DNA of 64,000 nucleotides. Origin: Streptomyces spinosisporus. GTDB lineage: Bacteria; Actinomycetota; Actinomycetes; Streptomycetales; Streptomycetaceae. Below, in pieces: positions 17,227-25,096 of this stretch. A program made the position numbers and the translations under genes. Below the pieces are notes generated by a model that was not told the DNA's origin, searched no databases, and saw only the letters and a program-made list of their open reading frames with translations. Within the stretch, counting starts at the first letter, position 1, and each line of letters begins with the position of its first letter. Where the stretch lies: positions 248,001 to 312,000 of the forward strand of contig NZ_JALDAX010000007.1 in assembly GCF_022698145.1 (NCBI RefSeq), read 5' to 3'.

Positions 17227-17232
17227 GCAGCC

Positions 17233-18393
17233 TCACGCCCCCCAGCCGGCCTGAGTCCCACCAACCCGCTCGGCGACGATCCGCTCCTGCCAGCCGGACC
17301 GGCGATACGCCCCCATCGGGTCCGCGTCCAGCCCCAGCTCCTGGCGCACCTCGGCGAGCAGCGGCCGTACATCCGTGTTGTACGCGTCCATGAGCACCGC
17401 GTTCGCCTCCAGCACGTCACCGTCCCGCTGGGCGGCACCCAGCGCGTCCCGGTCGACGAGCAGCGCCTTCGCCGTGGCCTCCTGCACGTTCATCACTGAC
17501 CGGATGATCGCGGGGATCTTGGCCTCGATGTTGTGGCACTGGTCGAGCATGAAGGCGATGTCGGAGGTGAACCCGCCGCCGCGGATGACCTCGTACATGA
17601 TCCGGAACAGCTGGAAGGGGTCCGCTGCGCCCACCATCAGGTCGTCGTCGGCGTAGAAGCGCGAGTTGAAGTCGAAGCCGCCGAGCTTGCCCTCCCGCAG
17701 GAGGGTGGTGACGATGAACTCGATGTTGGTGCCGGGTGCGTGGTGCCCGGTGTCGACGACGACCTGCGCCTTGTCGCCGAGCTTGAGGCAGTGGGCGTAG
17801 GCGGTGCCCCAGTCGGGCACGTCCGTCGAGTAGAAGGCGGGCTCGAAGAACTTGTACTCCAGCAGCATCCGCTGCCCGTCGCCGAGGCGCTCGTAGACCT
17901 CGGCCAGTCCCTCGGCGAGCCGGTCCTGGCGGCCGCGGAGGTCGTCCTGCCCGGGATAGTTGGTGCCGTCGGCGAACCACAGCTTCAGGTCGCGCGATCC
18001 GGTGGCGTCCATGATGTCGACGCACTCCATCAGATGGTCCAGCGCCTTGCGCCTGACCGCCGCGTCCGGGTGGCAGATGCTGCCGAGCTTGTAGTCGTCG
18101 TCCTGGAAGGTGTTGGAGTTGATCGCGCCCAGCTTCACGCCGTGGTCCTCGGCGTACTTCGCCAGAGCGCCGTAGTCGTCGACCTTGTCCCACGGGATGT
18201 GCAGGGCGACCGTCGGGGCCACGCCGGTGAACGCGTGCACCTGGGCCGCGTCCGCCAGCTTCTCCTGGGGGGTGCGGGGCACGCCCGCTTGCGTGAACAC
18301 CTTGAACCGGGTCCCCGAGTTCCCGTACGCCCATGACGGCGTCTCGACTGCCTGGGTCTTGAGTGCGGCCTTCACCGCGGCGAGCTCGGTCAC
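17233..18393 (-). CDS. rhaI: L-rhamnose isomerase (RhaI type)
   Basis: A 386-residue isomerase of the Pseudomonas stutzeri-type family converting L-rhamnose to L-rhamnulose. Recognisable segments are VALHIPWDKVDDYGAL, GAINSNTFQDDDYKLGS, LKLWFADGTNYPGQD and VVDTGHHAPGTNIEF, which hold the acidic and histidine residues that bind the two metal ions. GTG 18393 is the start, behind AGGAG. It is the first gene of the minus-strand catabolic operon. A TTGACA/TAAGCT promoter and a perfect 12-bp operator palindrome lie directly upstream. A 154-base repeat-filled gap separates it from the aldolase gene. Confidence 0.93.
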   Translation of the reverse strand: MTELAAVKAALKTQAVETPSWAYGNSGTRFKVFTQAGVPRTPQEKLADAAQVHAFTGVAPTVALHIPWDKVDDYGALAKYAEDHGVKLGAINSNTFQDDDYKLGSICHPDAAVRRKALDHLMECVDIMDATGSRDLKLWFADGTNYPGQDDLRGRQDRLAEGLAEVYERLGDGQRMLLEYKFFEPAFYSTDVPDWGTAYAHCLKLGDKAQVVVDTGHHAPGTNIEFIVTTLLREGKLGGFDFNSRFYADDDLMVGAADPFQLFRIMYEVIRGGGFTSDIAFMLDQCHNIEAKIPAIIRSVMNVQEATAKALLVDRDALGAAQRDGDVLEANAVLMDAYNTDVRPLLAEVRQELGLDADPMGAYRRSGWQERIVAERVGGTQAGWGA

Positions 18394-18433
18394 TTCAGGG
18401 CTCCTGTGACGTCGGGCCGGAACGGCATCCGTG

Positions 18434-18445
18434 TGAATCGATTCA
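18434..18445. promoter_or_regulatory. Perfect LacI-type operator of the rhaI operon
   Basis: TGAATCGATTCA is a perfect 12-bp palindrome placed just downstream of the -10 box of the minus-strand rhaI promoter, where a bound repressor would block initiation. It shares the TGAA-N4-TTCA frame with the sites at 18611 and 7367. The LacI protein at 25097 is the likely binder. Confidence 0.65.
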
Positions 18446-18453
18446 GAAAGCGA

Positions 18454-18481
18454 AGCTTAGGCGCGTCAGCAGGGGTGTCAA
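18454..18481 (-). promoter_or_regulatory. rhaI operon promoter
   Basis: Read on the minus strand: -35 TTGACA (18481-18476), 16-base spacer, -10 TAAGCT (18459-18454). The -35 is a perfect match to the housekeeping sigma (HrdB) consensus. It lies about 60 bases before the rhaI start. Confidence 0.6.
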
Positions 18482-18540
18482 GCGCTCTCGCACACCTTGT
18501 TGCTCGTGGCCTGACCGTGACCTTTGGCTCTCGAAGCAGT

Positions 18541-18557
18541 CTCGAAACTTTTTCGAG
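18541..18557. promoter_or_regulatory. Inverted repeat upstream of the transporter promoter
   Basis: CTCGAAACTTTTTCGAG has perfect 7-bp arms around a 3-base spacer and sits ten bases upstream of the -35 box of the plus-strand transporter operon. Its sequence differs from the TGAA-N4-TTCA operators, so a second regulator or an activator site is possible. Confidence 0.45.
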
Positions 18558-18566
18558 GCGCACCCA

Positions 18567-18596
18567 TTGACGGAACACGGGCCGCGCGCCTAACGT
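18567..18596 (+). promoter_or_regulatory. Rhamnose transporter operon promoter
   Basis: -35 TTGACG (18567-18572), 18-base spacer, -10 TAACGT (18591-18596). The predicted transcription start falls just before the operator at 18611-18622, leaving a leader of about 60 bases. Confidence 0.5.
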
Positions 18597-18610
18597 CCCG
18601 GCAACCAAGT

Positions 18611-18622
18611 TGAAACCTTTCA
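18611..18622. promoter_or_regulatory. LacI-type operator of the rhamnose transporter operon
   Basis: TGAAACCTTTCA has perfect TGAAA/TTTCA arms and lies just downstream of the -10 box of the transporter promoter. Its position mirrors the operator at the divergent rhaI promoter. Confidence 0.6.
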
Positions 18623-18664
18623 CGACGTCGCGAGCAACCGGTCGACGTCGTCGAGGAGCCCCTC

Positions 18665-20182
18665 ATGACCCACCCGTCCGACACGGGTCCGGCCCCGGTG
18701 CTGGCGCTCGAGGACATCTCGAAGTCCTTCGGCGCGGTGCGCGCCCTGCGGGACGTTTCCCTTGAGCTGTTCCCCGGCGAGGTGCACGCGCTCGCCGGTG
18801 AGAACGGCGCGGGCAAGTCGACCCTGATCAAGACGCTCGCCGGTGTGCACCGGCCGGACGCCGGCCGGGTGCTGCTCGACGGTGAGCCCGTCGTCTTCCA
18901 CGGGCCCGGCGACGCACGCGACGCCGGTATCGCCGTCATCTACCAGGAACCCACGCTCTTCCCCGACCTTTCGATCGCCGAGAACATCTTCATGGGCCGC
19001 CAGCCGCGCCGCGCGCTCGGCCGTATCGACCACAAGGCCACCCACGCCGCCACCCTGTCCCTGATGGAACGGCTCGGCGTCGAACTCGACCCCGACCGCC
19101 CGGCCCGCGGTCTGTCCATCGCCGACCAGCAGATCGTCGAGATCGCCAAGGCGCTCTCCTTCGAGGCCCGCGTCCTGATCATGGACGAGCCGACCGCCGC
19201 GCTCACCGGCAGCGAGGTGGCCCGGCTCTTCGGCGTCGTGCGCACCCTGCGCGAACAGGGCGCCGCGGTGCTGTTCATCTCGCATCGGCTGGAGGAGATC
19301 TTCGAGATCTGCCAGCGGGTGACCACCCTGCGCGACGGCGCCTGGATCTCCAGCGAGCCGATCGCGGACATGACCGAGGACGACCTCGTACGACGCATGG
19401 TCGGCCGCGAACTCGACGAGCTCTACCCGAAGCAGGACGTCAAGCCGGGCGACGTCGCCCTGAGCGTACGGCGGCTGACCCGGGAGGGCGTCTTCACCGA
19501 CGTCTCCTTCGACGTGCGCCACGGAGAGATCGTCGGACTCGCCGGGCTCGTCGGCGCCGGACGCACCGAGGTCGCACGCGCCGTCTTCGGCATCGACCGC
19601 TGGGACGCCGGCGAGGTCGAGGTGCACGGGAGGAAGCTCACCAACGGAGCCCCCTCCACCGCCATGGCCGCGGGAGTCGCCCTCGTCCCCGAGGACCGGC
19701 GCGCCCAGGGCCTGGTGATGAACATGTCCATCGAGCGCAACATCGGCCTGACCGGACTGCGCACCACGGTTCGGGCCGGACTGATGGACCGCGGCGCCGA
19801 ACGCAGCCGCTCCCTCGACTGGGCCGTCAAGCTCCAGGTCAAGTACGCCCGGATCGCCGACACCGTCTCCACCCTCTCCGGCGGCAACCAGCAGAAGGTC
19901 GTGCTCGCCAAGTGGCTCGCCACCGGCCCCAGGGTGCTGATCGTCGACGAGCCGACCCGCGGCATCGACGTCGGCACCAAGGCCGAAGTGCACCGGCTGC
20001 TCAGCGAGTTGGCGGCCGACGGCGTGGCCGTCCTGATGATCTCCTCCGACCTGCCCGAGATCCTCGGCATGGCCGACCGCGTGCTCGTGATGCACGAGGG
20101 CCGGCTGACCGCAGAGATCCCACGCGCCGAAGCCACCGAGGAAACCGTGATGGCCGCAGCAACCGGGAGGGCCGCCGCATGA
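18665..20182 (+). CDS. rhaT: L-rhamnose ABC importer, ATP-binding protein (CUT2)
   Basis: A 505-residue protein with two fused ABC domains, the layout of CUT2 monosaccharide importers (RbsA/XylG/RhaT). The first domain has Walker A GENGAGKST, the signature-like LSIADQQIVEIAKAL and Walker B VLIMDEPTAAL. The second has a degenerate Walker A (GLVGAGRTE), LSGGNQQKVVLAKWL and VLIVDEPTRGID, as is normal for the family. The start follows GAGGAG. It is the first gene of the plus-strand rhamnose transport operon and overlaps the permease gene by ATGA. The rhamnose assignment comes from the neighbouring mutarotase, isomerase and kinase. The symbol follows Rhizobium usage. Confidence 0.9.
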   Translation: MTHPSDTGPAPVLALEDISKSFGAVRALRDVSLELFPGEVHALAGENGAGKSTLIKTLAGVHRPDAGRVLLDGEPVVFHGPGDARDAGIAVIYQEPTLFPDLSIAENIFMGRQPRRALGRIDHKATHAATLSLMERLGVELDPDRPARGLSIADQQIVEIAKALSFEARVLIMDEPTAALTGSEVARLFGVVRTLREQGAAVLFISHRLEEIFEICQRVTTLRDGAWISSEPIADMTEDDLVRRMVGRELDELYPKQDVKPGDVALSVRRLTREGVFTDVSFDVRHGEIVGLAGLVGAGRTEVARAVFGIDRWDAGEVEVHGRKLTNGAPSTAMAAGVALVPEDRRAQGLVMNMSIERNIGLTGLRTTVRAGLMDRGAERSRSLDWAVKLQVKYARIADTVSTLSGGNQQKVVLAKWLATGPRVLIVDEPTRGIDVGTKAEVHRLLSELAADGVAVLMISSDLPEILGMADRVLVMHEGRLTAEIPRAEATEETVMAAATGRAAA

Positions 20183-21219
20183 CGGTGACCACCCCCAACG
20201 AGACCCCCGTCGCCGAGGTGCCCAAGTCCAGCGGCACCCGCCTCGTCGACCGCGTCTTCAAGATGCGCGAACTCGCCATCCTGCTCGTCTTCCTGGTGAT
20301 GATCGCCATCACCCAGGCGGGCAACAGCGAGTTCCTGTCGGAGCAGGGCATCAAGGACCTGCTCCTCAACGCGACGATCCTGGTCCTGGTCGCCACCGGC
20401 CAGTCCCTGGTGGTGATCACGAGGAACGTCGACCTGTCCGTCGGCTCCACCCTCGGCATCTGCGCCTTCGCCGCCGGCGACTATCTGCACGGCGGCGGCA
20501 ACTCGTTCGTCGCCATCGTCCTCGCGGTGCTCATGGGCATCGGCTTCGGCCTGCTCAACGGCCTGCTCGTCAGCCTCGGCCAGGTGCCCGCACTCGTCGT
20601 CACCCTCGGCACGCTCTACATCATCCGCGGCATCGACTCCATCTGGGTCGGCTCCCGCCAGATCACCGCCGCCGACCTGCCCGGCGGCTTCGTGGACTTC
20701 GGCTCGGGCGGCATCTCGGCGGTGCCCTGGCTGGCGCTGATCGCGCTCGCGGTGCTGGTGGCGACGGCGTACTACCTCAAACACTTCGGCAGCGGACGCG
20801 AGTTGTACGCGCTCGGCTCCAACCCGGAGGCGGCACGCCTGGCCGGCATCCCCGTGCGCAAGCGGATCCTGGCCGCCTACACCTTCTGCGGCGCGCTCGC
20901 CGGACTCGCGGGCGCGCTGTACCTGGCCCGCTTCGGCAACGTCGACTCCGGTACCGGCAACGGCTACGAACTCACCGTCGTCAGCGCGGTCGTGGTCGGC
21001 GGCGTCGTCTTCACCGGCGGCTCCGGCAGCGTGTACGGGGCCGCGCTCGGCGCCCTGCTGCTGACCTCCGTCAACAGCGTGCTGCCCGCCCTCGGCGTCA
21101 GCTCCGTCTGGGTGCTCGCCATCAACGGCATCCTGCTCATCCTCGCCATCGCGGTCGACCGGATCGTCGCGCTGCGCGTGGCCTCCGCCCTGAAGAAGAG
21201 GAACGCCCGCCATGCCTGA
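20179..21219 (+). CDS. rhaP: L-rhamnose ABC importer, permease 1
   Basis: A 346-residue CUT2 permease with about ten membrane helices. Diagnostic stretches are LVVITRNVDLSVGSTLGICAF, GLLNGLLVSLGQVPALVVTLGTLYIIRGI and GSNPEAARLAGIPVRKRILAAY, the last being the cytoplasmic loop contacting the ATPase. It starts inside the ATPase stop (ATGA) and shares eight bases with the next permease gene. Two distinct permeases, as here, are typical of rhamnose transporters, where ribose systems often use a homodimer. Confidence 0.9.
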   Translation: MTVTTPNETPVAEVPKSSGTRLVDRVFKMRELAILLVFLVMIAITQAGNSEFLSEQGIKDLLLNATILVLVATGQSLVVITRNVDLSVGSTLGICAFAAGDYLHGGGNSFVAIVLAVLMGIGFGLLNGLLVSLGQVPALVVTLGTLYIIRGIDSIWVGSRQITAADLPGGFVDFGSGGISAVPWLALIALAVLVATAYYLKHFGSGRELYALGSNPEAARLAGIPVRKRILAAYTFCGALAGLAGALYLARFGNVDSGTGNGYELTVVSAVVVGGVVFTGGSGSVYGAALGALLLTSVNSVLPALGVSSVWVLAINGILLILAIAVDRIVALRVASALKKRNARHA

Positions 21220-22201
21220 CTCCCTGACGCGCGCGGTCCGTTGGGACACGGTTGTCGGCGCGCTCCTGGTCCTGTTGCTGCTGCTGTCGTTCGGCACGGT
21301 CGACGGCTTCGGCAACGCCCTCAACCTGTCCTTCCTGATCGGCAACACCCTGCCGATCGCGCTGATCGCCCTGCCGATGACCCTGCTCGTCGTCTCCGGC
21401 GAGATCGACCTGTCCGTCGCCTCGACGGCCGGTCTGTCGGGCGCCGTCATGGGCAAGCTGTGGAACGAGGGCATGGCGATCGAGACGATCATCCCGCTGT
21501 GCCTGCTGCTCGGTGTGGTGTGCGGCCTCGTCAACGGCCTGCTCGTCACCCGGCTCGGACTGCCCTCCCTCGCCGTCACCATCGGCACCCTCGCCGCCTA
21601 CCGGGGCATCGCACAGATCGTGCTCGGCTCCGACGCGGTGACCGACTTCCCCACCCAGTACCTGGACTTCGCGGCCGGACGCATCGGGGACACCTTCGTC
21701 CCGCAGGCCTTCCTGCCCTTCCTGGTGCTGCTCGCGATCGCCGTCGTCGTCCTGCACGCCACCCCGTTCGGACGCTCGCTGTTCGCCATCGGCGCCAACG
21801 AGGAGGCCGCGCGCTTCGCCGGCATCCGCGTCAAGCGCCACAAGCTGATCCTGTTCACGGTGACCGGTCTGATGGCCTCCCTCACCGGCATCTTCTGGGC
21901 GCTGCACTACGCCAGCGCCCGCTACGACAACGCCACCGGACTCGAACTCTCCGTCGTCGCGGCCGTGTTGCTCGGCGGCATCGACTTCGACGGCGGCAAG
22001 GGCACGCTCGGCGGCGCGATCGCCGGCGTGTTCCTGCTCGGCGCCCTGCAGAACGTGATGAGCCTGCTCAACGTCTCGGCACAGTCGCAGATCGTCGTCA
22101 CCGGCGTACTGCTGGTCATCTCCGTGCTCGGCCCCCGGGTCGCGCGTCAGATCTCCATCGCCAGAGCGGGGCGCAGAGCCGCCTCGACTCCGACCTCCTG
22201 A
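21212..22201 (+). CDS. rhaQ: L-rhamnose ABC importer, permease 2
   Basis: A 329-residue CUT2 permease, paralogous to the preceding gene. It shows LLVVSGEIDLSVASTAGLSGA, GLLVTRLGLPSLAVTIGTLAAYRGI and GANEEAARFAGIRVKRHKL. About nine or ten hydrophobic helices are visible. The ATG lies within the last codons of permease 1 (8-base overlap). It forms the second half of the membrane channel for rhamnose. Confidence 0.9.
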   Translation: MPDSLTRAVRWDTVVGALLVLLLLLSFGTVDGFGNALNLSFLIGNTLPIALIALPMTLLVVSGEIDLSVASTAGLSGAVMGKLWNEGMAIETIIPLCLLLGVVCGLVNGLLVTRLGLPSLAVTIGTLAAYRGIAQIVLGSDAVTDFPTQYLDFAAGRIGDTFVPQAFLPFLVLLAIAVVVLHATPFGRSLFAIGANEEAARFAGIRVKRHKLILFTVTGLMASLTGIFWALHYASARYDNATGLELSVVAAVLLGGIDFDGGKGTLGGAIAGVFLLGALQNVMSLLNVSAQSQIVVTGVLLVISVLGPRVARQISIARAGRRAASTPTS

Positions 22202-22226
22202 CCCCCGCTCGAAAAGGACCTCCGTC

Positions 22227-23306
22227 ATGCGCAAGTCATCCATCCGCCGTACCTGCGCGGCCCTGGCCGCCGTCACCTCCCTCGCGCTCGCCGTGACCGC
22301 CTGCGGCGGCACCACCAAGAAGAACTCCGGCAGCGACGACGCGGCGGCCACCTCGACCGCCAAGGCCGACCCGAACGCCGAACTGAAGAAGGGCCTGACC
22401 GTCGGCTTCCTGCCCAAGCAGGTCAACAACCCCTACTTCACCTCCGCGGACAAGGGCGGTGAGAAGGCGCTCGGTGAACTGGGCAGCAAATACAAGGAAG
22501 TCGGCCCCTCCAGCGCCACCGACACCGCGGGCCAGGTGAGCTACGTCAACACGCTCACCCAGCAGCAGGTGAACGCGATGGCCGTCTCCGCGCAGGACCC
22601 GGGCGCCCTGTGCACCGCGCTCAAGCAGGCGATGAAGAACGACATCAAGGTCGTCACCTACGACTCCGACACCAAGCCGGAGTGCCGCAACGCCTTCGTC
22701 TCGCAGGCCTCCGCCGAGGACCTCGGCCGCACCGAGGTGCAGCTGCTCGCCAAGCAGATCGACTACAAGGGCGAGATCGCGATCCTGTCCGCCGCCCAGA
22801 CGGCCACGAACCAGAACACCTGGATCGGGTTCATGAAGGACGAGCTCAAGGACCCGAAGTACAAGAACATCAAGCTGGTCAAGATCGCCTACGGCAACGA
22901 CGACGCCCAGGCCTCCTTCCAGCAGACCCAGGGCCTGCTGCAGGAGTACCCGAACCTGAAGGGGATCATCTCCCCGACCACCGTCGGCATCAAGGCGGCC
23001 GCCCAGTACCTGTCCGGCTCCAAGTACAAGGGCAAGGTCGAGCTGACCGGACTCGGCACCCCCAACGACATGCGCAAGTACGTCAAGAACGGCACCGTCG
23101 AGGCCTTCGAGCTGTGGGACCCGGCCAAGCTCGGCGACCTCGCCGCCCGCACGGCCGTCGCCCTCGCCTCCGGGCAGATCACCGGCAAGGAGGGCGAGAC
23201 CTTCAAGGCCGGCTCCACCGAGTACACCATCGGCAAGGACGGCGTGATCAACCTCGGCAAGCCGACGGTGTTCGACGCGAAGAACATCGACCAGTTCAAC
23301 TTCTAG
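22227..23306 (+). CDS. rhaS: L-rhamnose-binding lipoprotein
   Basis: A 359-residue substrate-binding protein of the periplasmic-binding-protein type 1 (ribose/rhamnose) fold. The signal peptide ends in lipobox VTAC (Cys26), then a lysine/serine linker. LTVGFLPKQVNNPYFTSADKGG is the ligand-pocket opening typical of RhaS. The core shows VVTYDSDTKPECRN and ELTGLGTPNDMRKYVKNGTV. AAAAGGA lies upstream of the ATG. Anchored outside the membrane, it delivers L-rhamnose to the two permeases encoded upstream. Confidence 0.9.
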   Translation: MRKSSIRRTCAALAAVTSLALAVTACGGTTKKNSGSDDAAATSTAKADPNAELKKGLTVGFLPKQVNNPYFTSADKGGEKALGELGSKYKEVGPSSATDTAGQVSYVNTLTQQQVNAMAVSAQDPGALCTALKQAMKNDIKVVTYDSDTKPECRNAFVSQASAEDLGRTEVQLLAKQIDYKGEIAILSAAQTATNQNTWIGFMKDELKDPKYKNIKLVKIAYGNDDAQASFQQTQGLLQEYPNLKGIISPTTVGIKAAAQYLSGSKYKGKVELTGLGTPNDMRKYVKNGTVEAFELWDPAKLGDLAARTAVALASGQITGKEGETFKAGSTEYTIGKDGVINLGKPTVFDAKNIDQFNF

Positions 23307-23338
23307 GCCCCTTCGTACCGTTCGGGAGCTGGTACTTC

Positions 23339-23659
23339 ATGCAGCGTGTCTGTTTCCTCCTCAAGGTCCGCGAGGACAAGCTCGCCGAGTACCGCGAACG
23401 GCACGCAGCCGTGTGGCCGGAGATGTGCGCGGCACTCTCCGCCACCGGCTGGCACAACTACTCGCTCTTCCTGCGCGACGACGGCCTGCTGGTGGGCTAT
23501 CTGGAGACGGAGGACTTCGCGGCCGCACAGGCCGGCATGGAGACCACCGAGGTCAACGCCCGCTGGCAGGCGGAGATGGCGCCGTTCTTCGAGTCGCTGG
23601 ACGGCGCCCGCCCCGACGAGGCCATGAAGCCTCTCACGGAGGTGTTCCACCTCGCATGA
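23339..23659 (+). CDS. rhaM: L-rhamnose mutarotase
   Basis: A 106-residue protein matching the RhaM/RhaU family in length and motifs: MQRVCFLLKVREDKLAEYRERHAAVWPEM, then GWHNYSLFL and a C-terminal LTEVFHL. It interconverts the alpha and beta anomers of L-rhamnose, speeding flux into the isomerase. The His in RERHAAVWPE and the His-Asn pair in GWHNYS correspond to conserved active-site positions. GGGAG precedes the ATG. Its stop overlaps the next gene's start. It is the strongest single marker that the ABC importer in this operon handles rhamnose. Confidence 0.93.
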   Translation: MQRVCFLLKVREDKLAEYRERHAAVWPEMCAALSATGWHNYSLFLRDDGLLVGYLETEDFAAAQAGMETTEVNARWQAEMAPFFESLDGARPDEAMKPLTEVFHLA

Positions 23660-25017
23660 CTGCCGCCGACACCGGGCTCGTCGCCCCCGCGGTCACCCTC
23701 CTCGGCCGCACCCGACTCGACGCCACCGCCCTCCACTTCGTCTCCTACGACGGTCTGGTCAACACCAACTCCTTCCAGAAGAACGGGCTGTTCACCCACG
23801 GCGGCCATCAGTACGCCGCCTGGTACACCGCCACCCGCGAGGCCGTCGTCGCCCGCCGCAAGACGGGCACGTCCCACTGGTCGACGCTCACGCTGCCGCA
23901 CCGGCTCAAGAGCGACGACTCGCACAACGTCATCTGTCTGGGCGCCTCCAGGACCGACGGCCGGCTCCACCTCGTCATGGACGCCCACAGCGACGGCTTC
24001 TGCTACGTGAAGTCGGCCGCCGGGCTCCTGGACGACCCGGCGCGCACGCCCTGGACCCCGTCCGCCTTCGGTCCGGTGCAGACCACGCTCGACGGCCTGC
24101 CGCTCACGACCCAGTTCACCTACCCCCAGTTCATCTCCACCCCGGAGGGCCGGCTGCAGCTGAGCTACCGCACCGGGATCTCCGGCGACGGCCGCAACGC
24201 CCTTGCCGAGTACGACGGTTCGGGCTGGACGGACCTGGGGGAGTGGACCAGCTCCACGGGGACGTACAGCAGCGCACACGGCAGCTCGACCGCCCGCAAC
24301 ATGTATCTGCACGGCATCGACTACGACACGAACGGCACCCTGCACGCCCTGTTCACCTGGCGCGAGCAGAACCCCGCCGTGCTGGGCGCTGGCGGAGGCC
24401 TCACCAACCACGACACGGGCTACGTCCGTTCGGACGACCGCGGCCGCACCTGGCGCAACGACGCGGGCACCGTCGTGGGGCGGACCGGCACGTCGGACAC
24501 GGTGGCCGTCACCGACGCCGGACTGGTCGTCGACGCCCTGGGCCCCGACCACGCGCTGATGAACCAGGAGAGCCAGTGGACGGACTCCACGGGCCTGCCG
24601 CACGCGATCATCAGCCATGTCCCCGAGCGCCACGGCCGGTGCACCGCCGGCTACGTGGCCGACCGCACCGCCCACGGCCGCGCCTTCCACCTGCGCAAGG
24701 AGGCCTCGGGCGGCTGGCGCAAGACCGAGATCCCCGTCCCGCTCGGCTCCAGCCGGCGCACCAAGCTGGTCCTGGACGCCCACGACAACGCCTACGCCGT
24801 CCTCCCCCACGGCCGTATCGCGGGCGCCTCGAAGGCCGGCGCGTACACGGACTGGGCACTGCTGTTCGACGGCCATGGGCTGAACGCCTTCGGCGAGGTC
24901 GTGATCGACGAGCCACGGGTGGCGGCGGAGGGCGTCCTGTCCTTCATGTACCAGGAGACGTCGAGCGGTACGACACCCTCGGCACTCCACGTCGTCGACT
25001 TCGGACTGCCCGCGTGA
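23656..25017 (+). CDS. BNR-type beta-propeller protein, candidate rhamnosidase or rhamnosyl-uronate lyase
   Basis: A 453-residue protein with no signal peptide, coupled by ATGA to the mutarotase gene. It looks like the BNR_4 beta-propeller family (Asp-box-like GYVRSDDRGRTWRN, repeated FVSYDGLVNTNSFQKNG and TQFTYPQFISTPEGRLQLSYR blades). That superfamily includes GH145 alpha-L-rhamnosidases and PL24/PL25/PL27 lyases, which use a histidine and tyrosine on the propeller face. Candidate residues are the histidines in KSDDSHNVICLG and LVMDAHSDGF. Its place in the importer operon and its cytoplasmic location suggest it cleaves an imported rhamnose-containing oligosaccharide. The exact reaction is inferred. 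Confidence 0.7.
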   Translation: MTAADTGLVAPAVTLLGRTRLDATALHFVSYDGLVNTNSFQKNGLFTHGGHQYAAWYTATREAVVARRKTGTSHWSTLTLPHRLKSDDSHNVICLGASRTDGRLHLVMDAHSDGFCYVKSAAGLLDDPARTPWTPSAFGPVQTTLDGLPLTTQFTYPQFISTPEGRLQLSYRTGISGDGRNALAEYDGSGWTDLGEWTSSTGTYSSAHGSSTARNMYLHGIDYDTNGTLHALFTWREQNPAVLGAGGGLTNHDTGYVRSDDRGRTWRNDAGTVVGRTGTSDTVAVTDAGLVVDALGPDHALMNQESQWTDSTGLPHAIISHVPERHGRCTAGYVADRTAHGRAFHLRKEASGGWRKTEIPVPLGSSRRTKLVLDAHDNAYAVLPHGRIAGASKAGAYTDWALLFDGHGLNAFGEVVIDEPRVAAEGVLSFMYQETSSGTTPSALHVVDFGLPA

Positions 25018-25096
25018 CCGGGCGTGACGTGCCCGATGTTGACGGTAATGTGATGGCCTTTAGGCCGTCCTGCTCTCCTCTGGAGGTCCCTGCCTG

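Noticed and set aside
15075..17393. A 772-codon open frame antisense to the aldolase/dehydrogenase gene
   Set aside because: It is a shadow of the minus-strand gene. It crosses the repeat-filled intergenic gap and has no domain signature.
19423..21588. A 721-codon open frame antisense to the rhamnose ABC genes
   Set aside because: It spans three real plus-strand genes and translates into low-complexity acidic sequence.
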